From positions 22,724,501 to 22,788,500 of the forward strand of contig NC_086038.1 of assembly GCF_036323735.1 (NCBI RefSeq): a stretch of DNA of 64,000 nt, in the 5' to 3' direction. Below, one piece after another: positions 12,095-22,809 of this stretch (the first letter of the stretch is position 1; every line of letters begins with the position of its first letter). The notes beneath the pieces are model-generated. The model was not told the DNA's origin, made no database searches, and saw nothing but the letters and a program-made list of their open reading frames with translations. Origin of the DNA: Rattus norvegicus. Lineage: Eukaryota > Chordata > Mammalia > Rodentia > Muridae. A program made the translations under genes and the position numbers.

Positions 12095-13190
12095 TGCAAG
12101 GGAAAACCAGATGCTCAAAGGACAGCATAAGAACACAATCAACAATACCACGGCTGATGTGGCAGCACCAGAGCCTACCTATTCTGCTACAGCAAGCCCT
12201 TGATATCCAAATGAAACTGAAGCACAAGAAAAGGATTTTAAATTCAATCTTATAAAGATGATAGAGGACTTTAAAGAGGACATGAATAAATCCCTTAAGA
12301 AAATAGAGAAAAAATACATTCAAACAGGTAAAGGAATTAAAATAGGAAACAAGTAAATATAAAATTTCAGGAAAAAACAAACAGCTAAAAGATATGAATA
12401 AATCTGTCTAAGACCTGAAAAGGTAAATAAAAGCAATAAGGAAAACACAAACAGACAATCGTGGAGATTGAAAACTTAGGACAGAGAACAGGAACTATAG
12501 ATGTAAACACCACCAAAAGAATACAGGAAATGGAAGAGAGAATCTTAGGTATAGAAGACATGATAGAAGAAGTCAATATATTAGTGAAAGAAAATGCAAA
12601 AATCTAAAAAGTTCACAACACAAAACATCAATGAAATTTGCTACATTATGAAAAGACCAAACCTAACAATAATAGGAACTGAAGGAGAAGATTTTTAGCT
12701 CAAAGGCCCAGAAAAATCTCTTCAACAAAATTATAGAAGAAAATTTTCCTTAATTAAAATAAGAGATATGTATATAGTTACTAAAAGCTTACAGAACACC
12801 AAACAGATTGAACCAGAAAAGAAAATTCTCCCACCACATAATAATCAAAACACTAAATATACAGAATAAAGAAAGAATTTTAAAAGCAGCAAGGGAAAAA
12901 GGCCAAGTAACATATAAGGCAGGTGGATCAGCATTACACCTGATTTCTTAACTGAGATTCCAAAAGATAAAAGGGACTGAGCAGAGGTTTTGCAAACTCT
13001 GAGACCACATATATCACCCAGAGTATAATACCCAGCAAAATTTTCAATGACCATAGATGCAGAAACCAAGATGTTCCATGACAAAAACAAATTTAAACAA
13101 TATTTTCAAAGGATACTAGAAGAAAGCCTCCAGACCAATAACTCTAATTACACTAAACAACATGCAATAAATAAATAATTTCACAGCATT
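12095..13190 (+). pseudogene. Decayed L1 ORF1 (RNA-binding chaperone protein) of the old L1
   Basis: The order matches the young ORF1 at 17874-18929. There is an N-terminal region, a lysine/glutamate-rich coiled-coil region around 12270-12600, an RRM-like region around 12640-12930 (AACCTAACAATAATAGGAAC corresponds to NLRIIGI) and a C-terminal domain ending with the FHDKNKFKQYF-like stretch near 13075-13105. Stops and frameshifts occur throughout, so no protein is expected. Confidence 0.7.
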
Positions 13191-13209
13191 AAAACAAGTA
13201 GAAAAGAAA

Positions 13210-13237
13210 GACACACACACACACACACACACACACA
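13210..13237. repeat. (AC)n microsatellite in old L1
   Basis: A pure AC dinucleotide run lies between the ORF1 and ORF2 remnants of the old L1. Confidence 0.95.
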
Positions 13238-13696
13238 ATCAACTCACCACCAACAGCAAAATAACAGGAAGTAACAATCATTAGTCATTAATATCTCTCC
13301 ACACCAATGGACTCATTTCCCCAGGAAGATGACATAGCCTAGTAGAATGGATACATAAACAGAATCCATCATTCTACTGTATACAAAAGATACATCTCAG
13401 CAATAAAGATAGTCGTTATCTCCATATAAAGGGCTGGAAAAGGTTTTTGAAGCAAACAGACCCCTAAAGCAAGTTGGAATGGTCATTCTAATATCCAATA
13501 AAATATACTTTCAACCAAAAGCAATCAAAAGACATAGGAAAGGATACTTCATATGTATCAAAGAAAAAATCCACAAAGAGGACATCTCAATTCTGAATAT
13601 CTATGTCCAAAAGGCAAGAGCACATACATTCATAAAATAAATATTACTAAAGCTTAAATCACACATCAAATCATAGACATTAAGAGTAGGAGACCT

Positions 13697-13887
13697 AAGA
13701 GGCTAGAGAGATGACTCTGTAGTTATGAGCACTGACTGCTATTCCACAGGTACATAGTTCAATTCCCAGCAGCCACATGGTGTCTCACGAACATCTGTAA
13801 TGTGATCAGATGCCCTCTTCTGGTGTGTCTGAAGACAGCAATGGTGTACTCATATAAGTAAAGTTAAATAAACTTTAAAAAACAAGT
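13697..13887 (+). mobile_element. B2 SINE inside the old L1
   Basis: The head GGCTAGAGAGATGACTCTGT corresponds to the B2 A-box region. GTTCAATTCCCAGCAGCCAC is the B-box region, and GATGCCCTCTTCTGGTGTGT is the diagnostic B2 body. The tail is A-rich. Flanks AGTAGGAGACCT (13685-13696) and AGTGGGAGACCT (13888-13899) are a target-site duplication with one mismatch, lying in the GGGAGACxTCAACA part of L1 ORF2. Confidence 0.9.
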
Positions 13888-15005
13888 AGTGGGAGACCTC
13901 AACATCCCACTCTCACCAATGGACAGGTCATCTAGACAGAAACTAAACAGGGAAACAATGAAACTAGCATAGATAATGATTCAAATGGACCTAACATATC
14001 TATAGAAAATTTCACACAAACACAAAAGAATATACATTACTCTCAGCAGCTCGTGGAAACGTCTCCAAAATTGATGATATATTTGGTCATAAAGCAAGCC
14101 TCACTAGATACAAAAAGATTGAGATGCATTTTATCAGATCACAATGGATTAAAGCTGGACTTCACCAGCAACAGAAACAACAGAAAACCTACATATTCAT
14201 GAAAACTGAACAACTCTTTACTCAAGGATCACTTGGTCACAGAAGAAAAACTGAAATTAAAGACTTTCTAGAATTCAATGAATATGGGGGCACAACATAG
14301 CCAAACTTAAAGGACACTATGAAAGAAGTACTAAGAAAAAAGCAACTGAGCACTCTCATAAAACAATCTAGAATTCTCATGCTAATGAATAAAATCTACA
14401 ACTGAAGGCTCTAGGAAAAAAAGGAGAACTGAATACACCCAGGAGGAGAAGACAGAAAATAATCATATTCAGGCTGAAGTAAATCAGAAACAAAGAAAAT
14501 ACTTCAAAGAGTCAAAGAGCTGGTTCTTTGAGAAAATCAACTAGATAAACCTCTAGCCAAACTAACTAAAAGGTGGAGAGACAACATCCAAATAAACAAA
14601 ATCAGAGACTAAAGAGGACACATAACAACAGAAAGTGAGGAAATTAAAAAAAACAAAAACAAAAACAAAACAAAAAAAACCCCAAAAAACAAAAAAACCT
14701 TCTAGTTCTACTTCAAAAGTCTATACTTAGCAAAACTGGAAAATCAAAATGAAATGCATAGTTTTCTAGACATATACCAATTGTCAAATCTAAATCAAGG
14801 TCAGGCAAACTACCTGAATATTCCTATAACTCCCAAGGAAGTAAAAGCAGTCATTAAAAAAAGTCTCCCAACCAGAAAAACAAAACAAAACAAAACAAAA
14901 AACAAACAAAAAAACAAGCCCTGGACCAGATGGTTTAGTGCAGAAATTTACCAGACTTTCTAAAAAGAGCTAATGACAATATACCTTAAACTCTTTCACA
15001 AAAAC

Positions 15006-15063
15006 GAAACAGAAGGAACAGGGGTGTGGGGTTCGGGGCGTGGGAGAGGAAACAGAAGGAACA
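15006..15063. repeat. 15-bp direct repeat flanking a G-rich 28-bp insert
   Basis: GAAACAGAAGGAACA occurs at 15006-15020 and exactly again at 15049-15063. Between them is a 28-bp G-rich stretch with four or more G runs. The corresponding place in the young L1 has one copy of the motif and no insert. Confidence 0.85.
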
Positions 15064-15389
15064 TTGCCAAACTCATTCTATGAGGTCAAAATCACCCTGA
15101 TACCTAAAACCACACAAACAATCAATAAAGAAAATTTAAGACCAATTTCCCTTATGATCATTGATCCAAAAATACTCAATAAAATTCTTGCAAATTGAAT
15201 CAAAGAGAACACCAACAATATAATCCACCAAGATGAAGTAGGCTTTATCCCAGGAATGCAATAGTAGTTCAATACATGAAAATCCATCAGTATAATCCAT
15301 GATATAACAAACTTAAAGAAAAAAAACCCTCATAATTATCTCACTAGAAGAAGCCAAAAAAGCATTTGACAAAAATCCAACAGCCCTTT

Positions 15390-15889
15390 TAAATAAGGCT
15401 CCTATGAAAATAGTGGCACGTGTGTCCTTGTTACATGTTTGAGCATCTTTTGGGTATATGACCAGGAGTGGTATAGCTGGGTCCTCAGGTAGTACTATGT
15501 CCAATTTTCTGAAGAACCGCCAGACTGATTTACAGAGTGGTTATACCAGCTTACAATCCCATCAACAATGGAGGAGTGATCCTCTTTCTCCACATCTTGG
15601 CCAGAATCTGCTGTCACCTGAGTCCTTGATCTTAGCCATTCTGACTGGTATGAGGTTGAATCTCAGGGTTGTTTTGATTTGCATTTCCCTGATGCAAATC
15701 AGGGATGTTGAACATTTCTATAGGTGCTTCTTGGCCATTTTATATTCTTCAGTTGAGAATTCAATTTTAGGTCTGTACACCATTTTTAATAGGATTATTT
15801 GATTCTCTGAAATCTATCTTGAGTTCTTTGTATATATTGGATATTAACCCATTATCAGATGTAGAATTGGGAAAGATCTTTTCCCAAAT
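15390..15889 (-). mobile_element. Internal antisense L1 ORF2 patch inside old L1 ORF2
   Basis: Plus-strand L1 ORF2 homology stops at about 15389 (equivalent to AFDKxxxP) and resumes at 15890 with ATGATAAAATTC (MIKF), exactly the next codons of the RT domain. The 500 bases between are the reverse complement of a later part of ORF2, from about WEKIF to about TFIGALF, including the cysteine-rich tail. The patch has no L1 3'UTR, no poly(A) tail and no clear target duplication, so it is not a classical L1 insertion. The apparent frame 15819-16442 is a chimera across this junction. Confidence 0.8.
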
Positions 15890-17387
15890 TATGATAAAAT
15901 TCTTGGAAAGGTCAGAAATTCAAGACCCATACCTAAACAGAGTAAAAGCCATATACAGCAAACCAGTAGCCAACATCAAACTACATGGAGAGAAACTTGA
16001 AGCAATCCCACTAAAATCAGGGACTAGACAAGACCGCCCACTCTCTCCCTACTTATTCAATATAGTACTTGAAGTCCTAGCCAGAGCAATCAGACAACAA
16101 AAGGAAGTCAAAGGAATACAAATCGGAAAGGAAAAGGTCAAAATATCACTATTCGCAGATGATATGATAGTATACTCAAGTGACACCAAAAATTTCACCA
16201 GAGAACCCCTAAACCTGATAAACAACTTCAGCAAAGTGGCTGGATATAAAATTAACTCAAACAAATCATTAGCGTTCCTCTACCGAAAGGATAAACAGTC
16301 TGAGAAGGCAATAAGGGAGAGGACACATTTCACAATAGTCACAAATAATGAAAAAAAAAAAAAAAAACCTTGGTGTGACTCTAAACAAGCAAGTGAAAGA
16401 TCTGTGTGCCAAGAACTTCAAGTCTCTGAAGAACGAGATTGAAGATTTCAGAAGATGGAACTATTTCCTGCGCTCATGGATAGGTAGGAATAACTGGGAA
16501 ATTGGCCATCTTACCAAAACCACTCTTCAGTGTAATCCACATCAAAATTCCGATACAATTCTTTCCAAATCTTGAAAGAACATTTCATCTTCATATGATA
16601 AAAACAAAATAAACAACAACAACAACAACAACAAAAGTCCATGATAGCTAAAATGATCCTGAACAATAAAAGAACTTCTGGATATATCACTATCCCTGAC
16701 TTCAAGCTGTCCTATAGAGAGATATTAATAAAAGCTGCATGATATTGATATAGAAACAGACAGGTGGATCAATTGAGTCTAATTGAAGAGCCAGAAATAA
16801 AGCTATGGACACTTATGGACACTTGATTTTTGACAAAGCAGCCAAAGCCCTACAATGGAAAAGGGAGAGAGCATCTTCAACAATTGACGTTGGCTAATAA
16901 TGTCTGCAAGAATGCATATTGAAGCATATTTCTCATTCTGCACAAAACTCAAGCCAAATGGATCAAAGACTTCAACACAAAACCAGATACGCTAAATCTA
17001 ATAGAACAAAAAGTGGGGAATAGCTTTCAATATAGTGGTATAGGAGACAACTTCATGAACAGAAAATCAATTGCTCAGGCATTAATGTCAGAAATTAATA
17101 AACTGGACTTCATGAAACTAAAAACTATCTATAAGTCAAAGAACATCATCATTAGAACAAAATCATACATATACATTGGGAAAAGATCTTCAGTAACTCT
17201 ACATCAGATGGGGGATAATATGCAAAATATATAAAGATCTTCAGAAGGTCACCAACAATCCAAATAACCTAAATGAAAATGGGGTACAGAGCTAAAGAGA
17301 GAATTCTCAACAGAGAAATACTGAATAGCTGAAAATGTTTGAAGTCCTTAGTTATCAGGGAAATGCAAATCAAAACAACTCAACCTT
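15890..17387 (+). pseudogene. Old L1 ORF2, RT palm to C-terminal region
   Basis: The RT domain is recognisable, including LFADDMIVY with the FADD catalytic box near 16153-16164. From about 15890 to 16340 the frame is open and noticeably closer to the young L1 than the flanking segments. Beyond an A-run (about 16349-16366) and a CAA microsatellite (about 16611-16634) it is again diverged and full of stops. It is interrupted at 17387 by the young L1 and continues at 23567. Confidence 0.8.
17376..17387. repeat. Target-site duplication, left copy, of the young L1
   Basis: CAACTCAACCTT precedes the young L1 and recurs exactly at 23555-23566 after its tail. It lies in the AAAACAAC stretch of the old L1 ORF2, an A-rich target typical of the L1 endonuclease. 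Confidence 0.9.
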
Positions 17388-17873
17388 GAGTTCTCTGCAC
17401 CCAAATCCCTTGGGAGGGAGAGCTAAACCTTCAGAGAGGTAGACACGCCTGGGAAACCAGAAGAGACTGCACTCAGCACACATTACTGATTCCAGAGGAA
17501 AACACCAAACACCATCTGGAACCCTGGTACACTGAAGTTCTCAGAAATGGCGGCGCAGATCTTCCTGGCTGCTGCCGCCGCAGAGAACTCGTGGGCAGCA
17601 CCCCACGAGCAAACTTGAGCCTTGGGACCACAGGTAGGACCAACTTTTCTGCTGCAAGTGACCTGCCTGGTGAACTCAAGACACAGGCCCACAGGAACAG
17701 CTGAAAACCTGTAGAGAGGAAAAACTACACGCCCGAAAGCAGAATACTCTGTCCCAATAACAGGCTGAAAGAAAACAGGAAAACAGGTCTACAGCACTCC
17801 TGACACACAGGCTTATAGGACAGTCTAGCCACTGTCAGAAATAGCAGAACAAAGTAACACTAGAGATAATCTG
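17388..17873 (+). promoter_or_regulatory. L1 5'UTR with internal promoter
   Basis: This is 486 bases of relatively GC-rich sequence with a CpG-bearing core (AATGGCGGCGC and GCTGCCGCCGC near 17546-17580) directly upstream of the ORF1 ATG. In L1 families the 5'UTR carries the RNA polymerase II promoter; promoter function here is inferred from position and family. Minus-strand frames across 17473-17692 are unsupported. Confidence 0.8.
17545..17554 (+). promoter_or_regulatory. Possible YY1 site in L1 5'UTR
   Basis: AAATGGCGGC fits the YY1 core (AANATGGCNGC). YY1 sites position transcription starts in human L1 and occur in mouse L1 promoters. Here it lies about 160 bases inside the element, so a start-site role is only a guess. 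Confidence 0.4.
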
Positions 17874-18929
17874 ATGGCGAAAGGCAAGCGCAGGAACCCA
17901 AGCAACAGAAATCAAGACTACATGGCACCATCGGAGCCCAATTCTCCCATCAAAACAAACATGGAATATCCAAACACACCAGAAAAGCAAGATCTAGTTT
18001 CAAAATCATATTTCATCATGATGCTGGAGGACTTCAAGAAAGACGTGAAGAACTCCCTTAGAGAACAAGTAGAAGCCTACAGAGAGGAATCGCAAAAATC
18101 CCTGAAAGAATTCCAGGAAAACACAACCAAACAGTTGAAGGAATTAAAAATGGAAATAGAAGCAATCAAGAAAGAACACATGGAAACAACCCTGGACATA
18201 GAAAATCAAAAGAAAAGACAAGGAGCTGTAGATACAAGCTTCACCAACAGAATACAAGAGATGGAAGAGAGAATCTCGGGAGCAGAAGATTCCATAGAAA
18301 TCATTGACTCAACTGTCAAAGATAATGTAAAGCAGAAAAAGCTACTGGTCCAAAACATACAGGAAATCCAGGACTCAATGAGAAGATCAAACCTAAGGAT
18401 AATAGGTATAGAAGAGAGTGAAGACTCCCAGCTCAAAGGACCAGTAAATGTCTTCAACAAAATCATAGAAGAAAATTTCCCTAACCTAAAAAAAGAGATA
18501 CCCATAGACATACAGGAAGCCTACAGAACTCCAAATAGATTGGACCAGAAAAGAAACACCTCCCGTCACATAATAGTCAAAACACCAAACGCACAAAATA
18601 AAGAAAGAATATTAAAAGAAGTAAGGGAAAAAGGTCAAGTAACATATAAAGGCAGACCTATCAGAATCACAACAGACTATTCGCCAGAAACTATGAAGGC
18701 CAGAAGATCCTGGACTGATGTCATACAGACCCTAAGAGAACACAAATGCCAGCCCAGGTTACTGTATCCTGCAAAACTGTCAATTAACATAGATGGAGAA
18801 ACCAAGATATTCCATGACAAAACCAAATTTACACAATATCTTTCTACAAATCCAGCACTACAAAGGATAATAAATGGTAAAGCCCAACATAAGGAGGCAA
18901 GCTATACCCTAGAAGAAGCAAGAAACTAA
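17874..18929 (+). CDS. LINE-1 ORF1 protein (ORF1p), intact
   Basis: This 351-codon frame encodes the L1 RNA-binding nucleic-acid chaperone that coats L1 RNA in a cytoplasmic ribonucleoprotein. Residues 1-45 form a basic, Ser/Pro-rich N-terminus (MAKGKRRNPS). About 50-165 is a Lys/Glu-rich coiled coil that drives trimer formation. About 168-265 is the RRM-like domain, with RRSNLRIIGIEESE at 171-184. About 266-335 is the C-terminal domain, with RPIRITTDYSPETMKARRSW at 261-280. The length is normal for rodent ORF1p and there is no internal stop. The ATG at 17874 is the first good start after the 5'UTR. TAA at 18927 lies five bases before the first ORF2 codon used here. Expression depends on the L1 promoter, which is normally silenced by methylation. 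Confidence 0.95.
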   Translation: MAKGKRRNPSNRNQDYMAPSEPNSPIKTNMEYPNTPEKQDLVSKSYFIMMLEDFKKDVKNSLREQVEAYREESQKSLKEFQENTTKQLKELKMEIEAIKKEHMETTLDIENQKKRQGAVDTSFTNRIQEMEERISGAEDSIEIIDSTVKDNVKQKKLLVQNIQEIQDSMRRSNLRIIGIEESEDSQLKGPVNVFNKIIEENFPNLKKEIPIDIQEAYRTPNRLDQKRNTSRHIIVKTPNAQNKERILKEVREKGQVTYKGRPIRITTDYSPETMKARRSWTDVIQTLREHKCQPRLLYPAKLSINIDGETKIFHDKTKFTQYLSTNPALQRIINGKAQHKEASYTLEEARN

Positions 18930-20635
18930 TCGTCTTGGCAACAAAACAAAGAGAAGAAAAGCACAAAAACATAACCTCATATCCAAATATGAATATAACG
19001 GGAAGCAATAATCACTATTCCTTAATATCTCTCAACATCAATGGCCTCAACTCCCCAATAAAAAGACATAGATTAACAAACTGGATACGCAACGAGGACC
19101 CTGCATGCTGCCTACAGGAAACACACCTCAGAGACAAAGACAGACACTACCTCAGAGTGAAAGGCTGGAAAACAACATTCCAAGCAAATGGTCTGAAGAA
19201 GAAAGCTGGAGTAGCCATTCTAATATCAAATAAAATCAATTTCCAACTAAAAGTCATCAAAAAAGATAAGGAAGGACACTTCATATTCATCAAAGGAAAA
19301 ATCCACCAAGATGAACTCTCAATCCTAAATATTTATGCCCCAAATACAAGGGCACTTACAAACGTAAAAGAAACCTTACTAAAGCTCAAAACACACATTG
19401 CACCTCACACAATAATAGTAGGTGATTTCAACACCCTACTCTCATCAATGGACAGATCATGGAAACAGAAATTAAACAGAGACGTAGACAGACTAAGAGA
19501 AGTCATGAGCCAAATGGACTTAACAGATATTTATAGAACATTCTATCCTAAAGCAAAAGAATATACCTTCTTCACAGCTCCTCATGATACTTTCTCCAAA
19601 ATTGACCATATAATTGGTCAAAAAACGGGCCTCAACAGGTACAGAAAGATAGAAATAATCCCATGCTTGCTATCGGACCACCACGGCCTAAAACTGGTCT
19701 TCAATAACAATAAGGGAAGAATGCCCACATATACGTGGAAATTGAACAATGCTCTACTCAATGACAACCTGGTCAAGGAAGAAATAAAGAAAGAAATTAA
19801 AGACCTTTTAGAATTTAATGAAAATGAAGGTACAACATACCCAAACTTATGGGACACAATGAAAGCTATGCTAAGAGGAAAACTCATAGCGCTGAGTGCC
19901 TGCAGAAAGAAACACGAAAGAGCATATGTCAGCAGCTTGACAGCACACCTAAAAGCTCTAGAACAAAAAGAAGCAAATACACCCAGGAGGAGTAGAAGGC
20001 AGGAAATAATAAAGCTCAGAGCTGAAATCACCCAAGTAGAAACAGAAAGGACCATAGAAAGAATCAACAGAACCAAAAGTTGGTTCTTTGAGAAAATCAA
20101 CAAGATAGATAAACCCTTAGACAGACTAACGAGAAGACACAGAGAGTGTGTCCAAATTAACAAAATCAGAAATGAAAAGGGAGACATAACAACAGATTCA
20201 GAGGAAATTCAAAAAATCATCAGATCTTACTATAAAAGCCTATATTCAACAAAACTTGAAAATCTGCAGGAAATGGACAATTTCCTAGACAGATACCAGG
20301 TACGGAAGTTAAATCAGGAACAGATAAACCAGTTAAACAACCCCATAACTCCTAAGGAAATAGAAGCAGTCATTAAAGATCTCCCAACCAAAAAGAGCCC
20401 AGGTCCAGACAGGTTTAGTGCAGAATTCTATCAGACATTCATAGAAGACCTCATACCAATATTATCCAAACTATTCCACAAAATTGAAACAGATGGAGCA
20501 CTACCGAATTCCTTCTATGAAGCCACAATTACTCTTATACATAAACCACACAAAGATCCAACAAAGAAAGAGAACTTCAGACCAATTTCCCTTATAAATA
20601 TCGACGCAAAAATACTCAATAAAATTCTGGCAAAA

Positions 20636-20638
20636 TGA
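20636..20638 (+). other. Premature TGA in young L1 ORF2
   Basis: Codon 568 reads TGA within a conserved RT stretch where related copies have an arginine codon. CGA to TGA is the transition expected from deamination of a methylated CpG. It truncates ORF2 after the endonuclease and the N-terminal part of RT, before FADD. Confidence 0.85.
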
Positions 20639-22192
20639 ATCAAACAGCACATCAAAACAATCATCCACCATGATCAAGTAGGCTTCATCCCAGGCATGCA
20701 GGGATGGTTTAATATACGGAAAACCATCAACGTGATCCATTATATAAACAAACTGAAAGAACAAAACCACATGATCATTTCATTAGATGCTGAGAAAGCA
20801 TTTGACAAAATTCAACACCCCTTCATGATAAAAGTCCTGAAAAGAATAGGAATTCAAGGCCCATACCTAAACATAGTAAAAGCCATATACAGCAAACCAG
20901 TTGCTAACATTAACCTAAATGGAGAGAAACTTGAAGCAATCCCACTAAAATCAGGGACTAGACAAGGCTGCCCACTCTCTCCCTACTTATTCAATATAGT
21001 TCTGGAAGTTCTAGCCAGAGCAATCAGACAAAAGGAGGTCAAGGGGATACAGATCGGAAAAGAAGAAGTCAAAATATCACTATTTGCAGATGATATGATA
21101 GTATATTTAAGTGATCCCAAAAGTTCCACCAGAGAACTACTAAAGCTGATAAACAACTTCAGCAAAGTGGCTGGGTATAAAATTAACTCAAATAAATCAG
21201 TAGCCTTCCTCTACACAAAATAGAAACAAGCCGAGAAAGAAATTAGGGAAACGACACCCTTCATAGTAGACCCAAATAATATAAAGTACCTCGGTGTGAC
21301 TTTAACCAAGCAAGTAAAAGATCTGTACAATAAGAACTTCAAGACACTGAAGAAAGAAATTGAAGAAGACCTCAGAAGATGGAAAGATCTCCCATGCTTA
21401 TGGATTGGCAGGATTAATATAGTAAAAATGGCCATTTTACCAAAAGCCATCTACAGATTCAATGCAATCCCCATCAAAATACCAATCCAATTCTTCAAAG
21501 AGTTAGACAGAACAATTTGCAAATTCATCTGGAATAACAAAAAACCCAGGATAGCTAAAACTATCCTCATCAATAAAAGGACTTCAGGGGGAATCACTAT
21601 CCCTGAACTCAAGCAGTATTACAGAGCAATAGTGATAAAAACTGCATGGTATTGGTACAGAGACAGACAGATAGACCAATGGAATAGAATTGAAGACCCA
21701 GAAATGAACCCACACACCTATGGTCACTTGATTTTTGACAAAGGATCCAAAACCATCCAATGGAAAAAAGATAGCATTTACAGCAAATGGTGCTGGTTCA
21801 ACTGGAGGTCAACATGTAGAAGAATGCAGATCGATCCATGCTTATCACCCTGTACAAAGCTTAAGTCCAAGTGGATCAAGGACCTCCACATCAAAACAGA
21901 TACACTCAAACTAATAGAAGATAAACTACGGAAGCATCTGGAACACACGGGCACTGGAAAAAATTTCCTGAACAAAACACCAATGGCTTATGCTCTAAGA
22001 TCAAGAATCGACAAATGGGATCTCATAAAACTGCAAAGATTCTGTAAGGCAAAGGACACTGTGGTTAGGACAAAATGGCAACCAACAGATTGGGAAAAGA
22101 TCTTTACCAATCCTACAACAGATAGAGGCCTTATATCCAAAATATACAAAGAACTCAAGAAGTTAGACCGCAGCGAGACAAATAACCCTATT

Positions 22193-22197
22193 AAAAA
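22193..22197 (+). other. One-base deletion in A-run, young L1 ORF2 frameshift
   Basis: The frame 21296-22213 ends in a spurious PIKNGVQS-stop. The correct downstream peptide (KHLKKCSTSLVIREMQ) is in another frame from 22243. The shift maps to a five-A run; six As restore the expected PIKKW reading. Confidence 0.8.
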
Positions 22198-22809
22198 TGG
22201 GGTTCAGAGCTAAACAAACAATTCACAGCTGAGGAATGCCGAATGGCTGTGAAACACCTAAAAAAATGTTCAACATCTTTAGTCATAAGGGAAATGCAAA
22301 TCAAAACAACCCTGAGATTTCACCTCACGCCAGTGAGAATGGCTAAGATCAAAAACTCAGGTGACAGCAAATGCTGGCGAGGATGCGGAGAAAGAGGAAC
22401 ACTCCTCCATTGTTGGTGGGGTTGCAGACTGGTACAACCATTCTGGAAATCAGTGTGGAGGTTCCTCAGAAAATTGGACATTGAACTGCCTGAGGATCCA
22501 GCTATACCACTCCTGGGCATATACCCAAAATGTGCTCCAACATATAACGAAGACACGTGCTCCACTATGTTCATAGCAGCCTTATTTATAATAGCCAGAA
22601 GCTGGAAAGAACCCAGATGCCCTTCAACAGAGGAATGGATACAGAAAATGTGGTACATCTACACAATGGAATATTACTCAGCTATCAAAAACAATGACTT
22701 TATGAAATTCGTAGGCAAATGGTTGGAACTGGAAAATATCATCCTGAGTGAGCTAACCCAATCACAGAAAGACATACATGGTATGCACTCATTGGTAAGT
22801 GGCTATTAG

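Larger units (their letters stand above)
13255..15389 (+). pseudogene. Decayed L1 ORF2, endonuclease and N-terminal RT part, of the old L1
   Basis: Weak but ordered similarity to the ORF2 of the young L1 runs from the ISLHTNG-like start of the endonuclease to the start of the RT palm (KKAFDK near 15358-15373). Stops are frequent. It contains A/C-rich expansions at about 14645-14698 and 14877-14923 and a G-rich insert at 15021-15048 flanked by a 15-bp direct repeat. A B2 SINE interrupts it at 13697-13887. Confidence 0.75.
18935..22809 (+). pseudogene. LINE-1 ORF2 (endonuclease / reverse transcriptase), disrupted
   Basis: The full-length frame has about 1291 codon positions. The endonuclease spans about residues 28-255 with its expected residues visible: LNINGLN (33-39), QETHL with E62, GDFN with D164, KIDH with D224, and SDHHG with D248/H249. 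The RT domain contains the FADD box at 21083-21094. The cysteine-rich tail (C-x3-C-x7-H-C type) is at 22372-22425. ORF2p nicks target DNA and reverse-transcribes L1 RNA. This copy is broken: TGA at 20636-20638 (an Arg CGA is expected), TAG at 21221-21223, and loss of one A in the run at 22193-22197, which shifts the frame before the last 200 codons. The first codon at 18935 is TTG where ATG is expected. The next in-frame ATG is codon 19. Confidence 0.93.

Noticed and set aside
15819..16442. A 207-codon frame with an RT FADD box, looking like a partial gene
   Set aside because: Its first 24 codons come from the antisense L1 patch and start at TTG. The rest is a fragment of the old L1 RT, so it is a chimera without an intact domain.
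19618..20187. 189-codon minus-strand frame inside L1 ORF2
   Set aside because: It is the antisense shadow of an A-rich coding region. The reverse strand of L1 ORF2 gives similar Leu/Ser-rich frames in other copies (for example 54932-55195).
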